Source of the DNA: an uncultured Lachnospiraceae bacterium
GTDB taxonomy: Bacteria > Bacillota_A > Clostridia > Lachnospirales > Lachnospiraceae
Length of the DNA: 6,460 nt
Assembly (NCBI GenBank): GCA_946613735.1
Contig: CAMOFS010000095.1
Span: 1 to 6,460 of the forward strand
Reading direction: 5' to 3'
The notes under the pieces were generated by a model. It had not been told where the DNA came from. It worked only from the letters and a program-made list of their open reading frames with translations, and searched no databases. The translations under genes and the position numbers were made by a program. Positions 1 through 5,714 of the stretch are shown here, piece by piece; position 1 is the first letter of the stretch, and each line of letters opens with the position of its first letter.

Positions 1-9
1 AAAACAAAG

Positions 10-38
10 TTGAAAGAAATTGTTTGGAATGGTAAAAT
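10..38 (+). promoter_or_regulatory. Probable sigma-A promoter for rqcH (extended -10)
   Basis: The sequence shows TTGAAA at 10-15 and TAAAAT at 33-38 separated by exactly 17 bp. Each hexamer matches the housekeeping consensus at 5 of 6 positions, and TG at 30-31 forms an extended -10. Transcription would begin near 45, so nearly the whole repeat array (from about 45 to 195) would be in the 5' untranslated leader of rqcH. No other promoter-like sequence of this quality is seen before the gene. The assignment is inferred from sequence only. Confidence 0.6.
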
Positions 39-66
39 TTCATTCCGAGCGAAGCGAAGAATCCCG

Positions 67-95
67 CTCGGCAAATCATGTAATGATTCGCCGAG
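67..95 (+). other. Stem-loop B, first copy, of the 66-bp repeat
   Basis: CTCGGC (67-72) pairs with GCCGAG (90-95), and AATCAT (74-79) pairs with ATGATT (83-88). There is one A/C mismatch (73/89) and a GTA triloop (80-82). That gives 12 base pairs in a 29-nt element, which would fold in the rqcH leader RNA or in single-stranded DNA. No T-run follows, so it is not an intrinsic terminator. Its role is unknown. Confidence 0.8.
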
Positions 96-132
96 ATTCC
101 CATTGTCATTCCGAGCGAAGCGAGGAATCCCG

Positions 133-161
133 CTCGGCAAATCATGTAATGATTCGCCGAG
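133..161 (+). other. Stem-loop B, second copy, of the 66-bp repeat
   Basis: This is an exact copy of the hairpin at 67-95: 6 bp, A/C mismatch, 6 bp and a GTA triloop. GGAAT just upstream (124-128) can pair with ATTCC just downstream (162-166), extending this hairpin. The same GGAAT is also needed as the right arm of the short palindrome at 108-128, so the two structures compete. Confidence 0.8.
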
Positions 162-198
162 ATTCCCGTTGTCATTCCGAGCGAAGCGAGGAATCTTT

Positions 199-204
199 AA
201 GGAG
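199..204 (+). promoter_or_regulatory. Ribosome binding site of rqcH
   Basis: AAGGAG lies 8 nt before the ATG at 213. It is a full-strength Shine-Dalgarno and supports this start. It begins only 3 nt after the end of the last repeat unit, so folding of that unit could influence ribosome access. Confidence 0.9.
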
Positions 205-212
205 AAACAAAT

Positions 213-1967
213 ATGTCCATAGATGGAATCACAATACACGCCATAGCCCACGAGCTTAACGAAAAGCTTGCAGGGGCACATATTAAAAAAATCGCACAGC
301 CCGAGGGTGAGGAGCTTATCATTACCGCTTCAAGGGATAGAGTCACTTCCCGGCTTTTGATATCTGCATCCCCCTCTCTCCCTGTGATATACCTGACTCC
401 TGAGAACAAAGAGAGCCCAATGACAGCTCCCAATTTTTGCATGCTGCTTCGGAAATATATCGGAAGCGGGCGGATCGCAGGGGTGTCCCAGGTGGGCATG
501 GAGCGTGTTATATGCATGGATATCGAGCATCTCAATGAGATGGGTGATCCCGCCACAAAAAAGCTCTATATTGAGATCATGGGTAAGTATTCCAATATCA
601 TTTTGGTAGATGAAAAGAATATGGTCCTTGATGCAATCCGTCACGTTAGTGCTGCCGTATCTTCTGTTCGTGAGGTGCTTCCCGGTCGGGAGTACTTTAT
701 CCCCGAACAGGAAAACCACTATGATATCATGACTGTGTCCCGGGAGGCTTTGTATGAGGATGTTTTCAGTCGCCCCCTTACCATCAGGAAAATGTTTTTT
801 GAGTCCCTCACCGGCTTTGGCCCCGTTATGGCCGAGGAGATCTGCCACCGACTGGATATTGATTCCGATGCCTCGGTTTTGTCAATGGCTGACTGGCAGC
901 AGGATGCCCTCTATGAAGAGCTAATGAGGATAAGGGAGGCTTTGGCTTCTGACAGCTACTCTCCTTCCATCATAAGCGATAAGACCAATAAGCCTATTGA
1001 GGTCTATCCCTTTGCTTTGACTTTATATGGCGAGGGCTATGAGGTACAATCCTACGACTCCATCTCTCTTGCACTTTTTGATTTTTACAGGACAAAGAAT
1101 CTGCGCACCAATATGGACCAGAAGTCCCACGATCTGAAAAAACAGGTTCAGACTCTTTTAGAGAGGAATAATAAAAAGCTGGCCCTGCAGAAAAAGCAAT
1201 ACCGCGATACCGAGTCCATGGATAAGTACCGTCTCTACGGTGAGCTTTTGACAGCCAATGCGTATATGCTAAAGCCCGGTATGAAAAAGGTCACTGTAAA
1301 CAACTATTATGACAATACCGATGTATCCATCCCCTTGGATGAGACCCTGCCCATCATGGATAATGCCAATAAGTACTATGCCAAGTACAACAAAATGAAA
1401 CGCACCAGGGATGCCCTCGATACACAGATAAAGGAGACTCAAAGCTCCATAGAACACCTGGCTTCCATAATGGCTGCCATAACTCTTGCCGAAAGCGAGG
1501 CGGATCTTACTCCCCTTAAGCAGGAGCTTTTTGAGTACGGATATACCAAAAAACGTCCCGGCTTTGACAAAAAAGGAGGACGGGAGAAAAAACAAAAGCC
1601 ACTGCATTTTGTTACAGAAGACGGCTTTGATATATACGTGGGGAAAAATAATTACCAGAATGAGGAGGTGACCTTCAAGATTGCCTCCGGCGGTGACTGG
1701 TGGTTCCATACCAAAACCATCCCCGGCTCTCACGTGATAGTCAAATCAAAGGGGCTGCCTGAGCTTCCTGACCATATATACGAGATAGCCGCTTCTCTGG
1801 CTGCTTACTACTCCACCGGCCGGGATTCCGAGAAGGTGGAGATAGATTATGTGCAGAAAAAGGAATTAAAAAAAGTAGCCGGCGCTGCTCCCGGCTACGT
1901 GATTTATCATACTAATTATTCTATGGTGGTTAAGCCGAATAAAGACCCTTCGCTACGCTTTGAATGA
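213..1967 (+). CDS. rqcH: RqcH, NFACT-family ribosome-associated quality control factor
   Basis: This is a 584-residue bacterial NFACT protein (Rqc2/NEMF homologue, formerly called fibronectin-binding protein A/FbpA). In the family it binds the peptidyl-tRNA-obstructed 50S subunit after ribosome splitting and recruits Ala-tRNA to add C-terminal alanine tails that mark stalled peptides for degradation. What is seen: an NFACT-N domain (about 1-190); a helix-hairpin-helix-like stretch around 196-214 (GFGPVMAEEI); charged helical coiled-coil segments at about 300-335 and 385-425; and an NFACT-R/DUF814 domain (about 461-572) with WWFHTKTIPGSHVIVK. The tRNA-binding D-R pair described for Bacillus subtilis (97-98) is Glu97-Arg98 here, a conservative change. 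Length is normal. The start is set by the strong ribosome site. The last residues (DPSLRFE) and the stop codon come from a palindromic repeat at 1944-1969, so the native end was probably replaced. The gene is convergent with the flagellin gene. Confidence 0.95.
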   Translation: MSIDGITIHAIAHELNEKLAGAHIKKIAQPEGEELIITASRDRVTSRLLISASPSLPVIYLTPENKESPMTAPNFCMLLRKYIGSGRIAGVSQVGMERVICMDIEHLNEMGDPATKKLYIEIMGKYSNIILVDEKNMVLDAIRHVSAAVSSVREVLPGREYFIPEQENHYDIMTVSREALYEDVFSRPLTIRKMFFESLTGFGPVMAEEICHRLDIDSDASVLSMADWQQDALYEELMRIREALASDSYSPSIISDKTNKPIEVYPFALTLYGEGYEVQSYDSISLALFDFYRTKNLRTNMDQKSHDLKKQVQTLLERNNKKLALQKKQYRDTESMDKYRLYGELLTANAYMLKPGMKKVTVNNYYDNTDVSIPLDETLPIMDNANKYYAKYNKMKRTRDALDTQIKETQSSIEHLASIMAAITLAESEADLTPLKQELFEYGYTKKRPGFDKKGGREKKQKPLHFVTEDGFDIYVGKNNYQNEEVTFKIASGGDWWFHTKTIPGSHVIVKSKGLPELPDHIYEIAASLAAYYSTGRDSEKVEIDYVQKKELKKVAGAAPGYVIYHTNYSMVVKPNKDPSLRFE

Positions 1968-1969
1968 CA
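1944..1969 (-). repeat. Diverged palindromic repeat forming the 3' end of rqcH
   Basis: Read on the minus strand this is TGTCATTC followed by AAAGCGTAGCGAAGGGTC. It matches the copy at 5688-5714 closely in the core (AGCGTAGCGAAGG), with weakened arms. In the rqcH direction it encodes DPSLRFE and then TGA, the stop being the complement of the conserved GTCA that starts the repeat. This is the most decayed of the six copies. Confidence 0.75.
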
Positions 1970-1979
1970 AATCAGACTG

Positions 1980-4505
1980 CTATGTCAAAAGCTGCAGTAT
2001 TCCCTGCTTGTTCTGGTTAGCCTGAGCCAGCATGGACTGCCCGGCTTGTTCGAGGATGGAATGCTTTGAGTAGTTTACCATCTCTTTTGCCATATCAGTA
2101 TCACGGATCCTGGACTCGGCTGCATCAGTGTTTTCCCTGGTATTCTGATCCGCAGCATATGCATGCTCTAACCTGTTCTGCTGTGCACCAAAGCCACTTC
2201 TTACGGTAGAGATAAAATCAATGGCATCGTCCGCCATCTGCATGGCATTTTGTGAGTCCCCATATGTTAATGTGTTGATACCACTGATACCTACAATGGT
2301 ATTCGAAAGCGCGGAATATCTGATGTCGATATTCTGAAAGGCAAGTGCTCCACTCTGTATATGAACCAGCTTTTCCGGAGGGTTGATCTTGATATTAAGA
2401 TTCGTAGTGGAGGATGCACCGGAACCATCATTTCTCACCTTTGTATATGTTCTGGTAGCGCTTCCCTTTGGATTGATAGTTACACCCACACTGTCATTGG
2501 CAGAATTCCCGGTGTCTGATCTGTCGTCATATCTTAAAGTGATACTGTTGCTGCCACCATCCGAAAGGGTAATGCTGCGTATAGCAAGATTAGTTTTATT
2601 GTTATATTCTGTTCCCAGACTTCCATCCGCTTTCGTATATGTAAATGTCTGACTACCGGAAGCAGTTGAAACCGTTCCGTCGGTAGCATCCTTTATATCG
2701 GTTGTAGTGTTTACAAAGGGGCCGCTTGAGGCGGTTAATATCGGATTACCTCCTTTATTAACGGTATATTTATAGCTGCAAACCTCGTAGATCTTGTTTT
2801 CCACATATTGGCTGTCTATACTCACGTATTTCGTAGCATCAGGTGCACCTGTGGCTTCCTTGTACCTACGCCCATCCGTATCTCTGGCATTTGATGGATC
2901 ATCATCTAATTCATAGCAGGTTTCTCCATTATATTGCTGTTCCTGCCCGTTTTTATCTTTATAATAGAGCTGACTCTCTCTTTCATATAGCTGCGTCAGC
3001 TCCTTCCTCTGTTCATAATCCGTCACATAGCCGGTAACGTTCTTTTCCCTTTCCACTGTGATCTGCATAGGTGTAACAGCTGTACCATCACTGCCAAAAA
3101 CACGATCGAGCTTATCACGCTGAAAATGAAAGCTTAAGCTGTTACTTGTGGAAGTAACGTTGGAATTATTAGTTGTAATATTGTTTATGGGTGCTGAAAC
3201 AGAGGAACCTGAAAGGCTCTGGGAAATACCCTTTGCTGCCTCAGCCAAAGACACCTCATCGGTTACAAAATTGAAATCAAAACCTAAGGTATCATTGGGA
3301 TTATTGGTCCTGCCGTCCCAATTTGTGGTATCTGTAAAGTTATATCTGGCATCATCATCCAACGTAACAGGATTCCCGTTGGGATTGTCTGTAACATTGT
3401 GTGCTGTATCATTAGTGGCACCAAAATCAGTAATACTATAACCGTGACCGTTTAAGTCAGTAAAGCTTCTCCACGACTTAGCTGTACCGGCAGTTTTTGT
3501 ACCGCCCACATTCTGCTCCACCCATACGTTGGTGTTATCAGCTTTTATACTAAAGCTTGTATTTTCGATAGAATTTTTATTCGAATCAGTAACATTGAGA
3601 ACCATATTATCAGCGGCTGATTGTACTGCGCTATGACCTGTAGTGCTCATGGGATAAGCATCCCAGCTTATGACTGAAATGTTGTCCTTTTTAAGATGAG
3701 CCACCAGATCCTCCTGGTTATCAGGATCATCCACATCTATTGTGATGTTCATCTTATGAAATTCAAAGTTAATGGAACCGTCACTCTTTGTGATATCGCT
3801 CCAGTTAGCAGCCCGGAGATTATTAATATAGATACCGCTGCCATCTGCATCCATCTGATACTCACGACGGATCTGGCTACGATCCTGGCCGGCATCCAGT
3901 TTGAGATAGATAAGCTCACCATTGTCATCTGTAAACTTCTTTTCCCAGTCACCATGGTCTGCGGGCAGGCCAAGCTCATCCCAGGTGTAGCGCTTGTTAT
4001 TGATAAGCACGCCACCCATATTAGAGGCACTACCATCGTTAAATATCTTGAAGTCGTCAGGCATGGATGAAATATCGGGCAGATATGGTGCCCTGAAGAT
4101 CTTTATTGTATTGAACTCAGTATCGTTAAAGATCCGCTTGGTCTCTTTTTTGATCTCCTGGATCTCACGGTCAATCTGATCTCTGTCTGATTCTGTATTG
4201 GTGTCGTTGGAGGCCTGGGTTGCAAGCTCCTTGATGCGGTTTAACATGGCATGGACTTCATTAAGTGCACCCTCACCTGTCTGAACGTAACCCACACCAT
4301 CCAAAATATTCTGAGAAGCCTTTTCAAGGCCTCTCACCTGAAAACGGAGCTTTTCTGAAATGGAAAGACCCGCAGCATCATCTGCTGCGCGGTTGATACG
4401 ATAGCCTGAAGATAGTTTTTCTGTATTTTTAGCCTTTTTATCTGTGGTAATGTTGAGCTGCTTGTTAGCGAACATCGCCTCCAGATTGTGCTGCACTACG
4501 AGCAT
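1980..4505 (-). CDS. fliC: Flagellin with a very large variable insert
   Basis: This is an 841-residue flagellin, the filament subunit secreted by the flagellar type III system and polymerised outside the cell. Residues 1-138 form the conserved D0/D1 half (LSSGYRINRAADDAAGLSIS at 31-50). Residues 709-841 form the C-terminal D1/D0 half (SGFGAQQNRLEHAY and the terminal AQANQNKQGILQLL). Both ends look intact, so it should polymerise. The middle, about 139-708, is Asn/Asp/Ser/Thr-rich and has no domain I recognise; no HExxH protease motif is present. Bacterial flagellins are often 270-550 residues, so this one is unusually long. Two cysteines, 530 and 576, lie in the insert, which is uncommon for flagellins. 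The start has GAGGTG 5 nt upstream and a sigma-28 promoter about 40 nt further up; the gene appears monocistronic. Ser/Thr/Asn richness would permit glycosylation, which is inference only. Confidence 0.97.
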   Translation of the reverse strand: MLVVQHNLEAMFANKQLNITTDKKAKNTEKLSSGYRINRAADDAAGLSISEKLRFQVRGLEKASQNILDGVGYVQTGEGALNEVHAMLNRIKELATQASNDTNTESDRDQIDREIQEIKKETKRIFNDTEFNTIKIFRAPYLPDISSMPDDFKIFNDGSASNMGGVLINNKRYTWDELGLPADHGDWEKKFTDDNGELIYLKLDAGQDRSQIRREYQMDADGSGIYINNLRAANWSDITKSDGSINFEFHKMNITIDVDDPDNQEDLVAHLKKDNISVISWDAYPMSTTGHSAVQSAADNMVLNVTDSNKNSIENTSFSIKADNTNVWVEQNVGGTKTAGTAKSWRSFTDLNGHGYSITDFGATNDTAHNVTDNPNGNPVTLDDDARYNFTDTTNWDGRTNNPNDTLGFDFNFVTDEVSLAEAAKGISQSLSGSSVSAPINNITTNNSNVTSTSNSLSFHFQRDKLDRVFGSDGTAVTPMQITVEREKNVTGYVTDYEQRKELTQLYERESQLYYKDKNGQEQQYNGETCYELDDDPSNARDTDGRRYKEATGAPDATKYVSIDSQYVENKIYEVCSYKYTVNKGGNPILTASSGPFVNTTTDIKDATDGTVSTASGSQTFTYTKADGSLGTEYNNKTNLAIRSITLSDGGSNSITLRYDDRSDTGNSANDSVGVTINPKGSATRTYTKVRNDGSGASSTTNLNIKINPPEKLVHIQSGALAFQNIDIRYSALSNTIVGISGINTLTYGDSQNAMQMADDAIDFISTVRSGFGAQQNRLEHAYAADQNTRENTDAAESRIRDTDMAKEMVNYSKHSILEQAGQSMLAQANQNKQGILQLLT

Positions 4506-4510
4506 ATCTG

Positions 4511-4516
4511 CACCTC
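4511..4516 (-). promoter_or_regulatory. Ribosome binding site of the flagellin gene
   Basis: GAGGTG on the minus strand lies 5 nt before the ATG (4505-4503). It supports the M-L-V-V-Q-H-N start, which has one residue more than the more usual M-V-V-Q-H-N. Confidence 0.75.
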
Positions 4517-4544
4517 ATTGGTTCCATATTCCCCTACGGATATT

Positions 4545-4571
4545 ATATCGGCTAATTATAATATATTCTTA
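4545..4571 (-). promoter_or_regulatory. Sigma-28 (SigD/FliA) promoter of the flagellin gene
   Basis: On the minus strand the sequence reads TAAG (4571-4568), a 15-bp spacer, then GCCGATAT (4552-4545). The sigma-28 consensus is TAAA-N15-GCCGATAA, and the Bacillus SigD form is CCGATAT, so this matches at all but one position of each box with ideal spacing. It ends 39 bp before the flagellin ATG. This implies expression as a late flagellar gene, after export of the anti-sigma factor FlgM if the organism follows the usual scheme. Confidence 0.9.
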
Positions 4572-4586
4572 GTTCAATTCGGTCAT

Positions 4587-4610
4587 TAGGGAGAAGAAAT
4601 CTTCTCCCTA
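4587..4610 (-). terminator. Perfect 11-bp inverted repeat after trpS, possible terminator
   Basis: TAGGGAGAAGA (4587-4597) and TCTTCTCCCTA (4600-4610) are exactly complementary; in practice this is a 10-bp stem with a 4-nt loop. It starts 5 nt after the trpS stop codon and lies upstream of the flagellin promoter, so separating the two units is its most likely job. No U-tract follows on either strand, so it is not a canonical intrinsic terminator. It may work with another factor or protect the mRNA 3' end. Confidence 0.6.
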
Positions 4611-4615
4611 GTAAC

Positions 4616-5623
4616 TTAACGGATCAATTCCGTAAGTCCGACTTTCTTGTGGACCTTGCGTAGTGTCTTGTTTGAGAAATAATATGCCTTTTCATCATTT
4701 TCTTTGATGCGGGCGTCGATATAGGTCTTGTCAGCCATAAGCTCAGTGTAGCGGGCCTGTAAGGGGGCGAGTTCATTGGCTACTGCCTCTCCCACTGCCA
4801 TCTTGAAATCACCGTAGCCCTTACCGGAAAACTCAGCTTCGATCTCATCATAGCTCTTTGACGTTACACAGCTGTAGATGGTCATAAGATTAGAGACTCC
4901 GGGCTTTTGCTCTTCATCATAGCGTACCTCTGTCTCGGAATCAGTGACAGCACGCTTGAATTTTCTGATGATAGTATCCTTGTCATCCAAAAGAAGAACC
5001 GTGGCATTGGGATTCTCATCTGACTTGGACATCTTTTTGCCCGGCTCCTGAAGGGACATGATACGGGCTCCTGCCTTGCCCATGTAAGGCTCAGGGATGG
5101 TGAACACATCTCCGTAAATGGCATTAAAGCGCTCAGCAATATCACGGGTGATCTCCAGATGCTGCTTCTGGTCAGCACCGATAGGAACCACATCCGCCTG
5201 GTACAAAAGGATGTCAGCGGCCATGAGAACGGGATAAGTAAAAAGTCCCGCATTGATGTTGTCAGCATGCTTTTGTGATTTGTCCTTGAACTGTGTCATA
5301 CGGGACAGCTCACCCATATAGGTAAAGCAGTTAAGTACCCATGCCAGCTGGGCGTGGGTAGGCACATGGGACTGATAGTAGACACAGTTCTTCTCGGGAT
5401 CGAGACCGGCAGCAACGTATAGTGCATACAGGGATCTGGCATTTTTTCTGAATTCCGCAGGCTCCTGTCTTACCGTAAGCGAGTGCAGGTCCATGACGCC
5501 AAAGAAGCATTCGTATTCCTCATGCATCTTGACCCAGTTTTTAAGGGCACCAAGGTAATTACCTAAGGTCAGGGTGTTGGTAGCCTGCATGCCGCTATAA
5601 AGTATCTTTTTTTCCTTATCCAT
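4616..5623 (-). CDS. trpS: Tryptophanyl-tRNA synthetase
   Basis: This is a class Ic aminoacyl-tRNA synthetase, cytosolic, charging tRNA-Trp with tryptophan using ATP. From the ATG at 5623 it is 335 residues, the usual bacterial length. Visible motifs are the HIGH-equivalent TLGNYLGA at 19-26, the GADQKQHLE segment at 149-157, and KMSKS at 197-201 within GKKMSKSDENP. The C-terminal tRNA-binding helical region is complete. I choose the ATG because AAGGAG precedes it and the protein then begins just before the conserved ILYSGMQAT. The frame stays open 12 codons further up to a GTG at 5659, inside a palindromic repeat, with a weak GAGGA before it. No T-box leader, common for trpS in Firmicutes, fits in the 66-bp gap to the DUF5662 gene, and no promoter is evident there, so co-transcription with that gene is likely. 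Confidence 0.97.
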   Translation of the reverse strand: MDKEKKILYSGMQATNTLTLGNYLGALKNWVKMHEEYECFFGVMDLHSLTVRQEPAEFRKNARSLYALYVAAGLDPEKNCVYYQSHVPTHAQLAWVLNCFTYMGELSRMTQFKDKSQKHADNINAGLFTYPVLMAADILLYQADVVPIGADQKQHLEITRDIAERFNAIYGDVFTIPEPYMGKAGARIMSLQEPGKKMSKSDENPNATVLLLDDKDTIIRKFKRAVTDSETEVRYDEEQKPGVSNLMTIYSCVTSKSYDEIEAEFSGKGYGDFKMAVGEAVANELAPLQARYTELMADKTYIDARIKENDEKAYYFSNKTLRKVHKKVGLTELIR

Positions 5624-5634
5624 CTTCTTTATTT

Positions 5635-5640
5635 CTCCTT
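5635..5640 (-). promoter_or_regulatory. Ribosome binding site of trpS
   Basis: AAGGAG on the minus strand lies 11 nt before the ATG at 5623. The spacing is slightly long but the match is complete, and this favours the ATG over the upstream GTG at 5659. Confidence 0.75.
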
Positions 5641-5646
5641 TTATAA

Positions 5647-5678
5647 GCTTCTTCGTCACTTCGTTCCTCAGAATGACA
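5647..5678 (-). repeat. Palindromic repeat, long variant, upstream of trpS
   Basis: On the minus strand it starts TGTCATTCTGAGGAACGAAG and ends TGACGAAGAAGC. It folds as ATTCT, a GA step, G, a second GA step, AC, a GAA loop, GT, GA, C, GA, AGAA. It therefore has two tandem G-A mismatch steps instead of one, and its core is ACGAAGT in place of GCGAAGC, with pairing kept. It carries the alternative GTG start of trpS. It faces the next copy (5688-5714) in inverted orientation. Confidence 0.8.
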
Positions 5679-5687
5679 AATACTATA

Positions 5688-5714
5688 TGTCATCCTGAGC
5701 GTAGCGAAGGATCC
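5688..5714 (+). repeat. Palindromic repeat forming the 3' end of the DUF5662 gene
   Basis: TGTCATCCTGAGCGTAGCGA is followed by AGGATCC. Arms ATCCT/AGGAT pair fully, with a GA step on each side and the core GCGTAGC. Compared with the leader copies, both arm and loop bases differ while the fold is kept. On the minus strand it encodes DPSLRSG and the TGA stop of the DUF5662 gene. Confidence 0.85.

Larger units (their letters stand above)
41..195 (+). repeat. 66-bp tandem repeat array, 2.35 copies, in the rqcH leader
   Basis: Units start at 41, 107 and 173 with exact 66-bp spacing. Units 1 and 2 differ at only two positions (58 A versus 124 G; 102 A versus 168 G). Unit 3 stops after 23 bp, at 195, just before the Shine-Dalgarno of rqcH. 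Every unit begins with a short palindrome (42-62, 108-128, 174-194): arms ATTCC/GGAAT, a GA step on each side, and the core GCGAAGC. Full units add a second, longer hairpin (67-95, 133-161). The near identity of units suggests recent duplication. Because 66 is a multiple of three, open frames run through the array and yield peptides such as HSERSEES, but these have no start or ribosome site of their own and I treat them as spurious. Confidence 0.93.

Noticed and set aside
41..195. CRISPR array
   Set aside because: The period is constant and the supposed spacers are identical, so this is a plain tandem repeat; no cas genes are present.
172..212. rqcH ribosome site sequestered by the third palindrome
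   Set aside because: No stretch in the adjacent repeat is complementary to AAGGAG, so direct masking is not supported; only proximity is seen.
20..259. Open frames of 70 and 79 codons running through the leader repeats (peptides with HSERSEES and SFRAKRGI)
   Set aside because: They exist because the 66-bp unit is a multiple of three. They lack a ribosome site, begin upstream of the likely transcription start, and overlap the start of rqcH.
330..848. Minus-strand open frame of 172 codons within rqcH, and other long opposite-strand frames in rqcH, the flagellin gene, trpS and the DUF5662 gene
   Set aside because: They are shadows of well-supported genes, with no recognisable protein features and no ribosome sites of note.
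1980..4505. Flagellinolysin-type protease domain within the flagellin insert
   Set aside because: No HExxH zinc-binding motif is found anywhere in residues 139-708.
5624..5689. T-box riboswitch or separate promoter for trpS
   Set aside because: Only 66 bp separate the genes, most of it occupied by repeats; no T-box sequence and no -35/-10 pair with suitable spacing were found.
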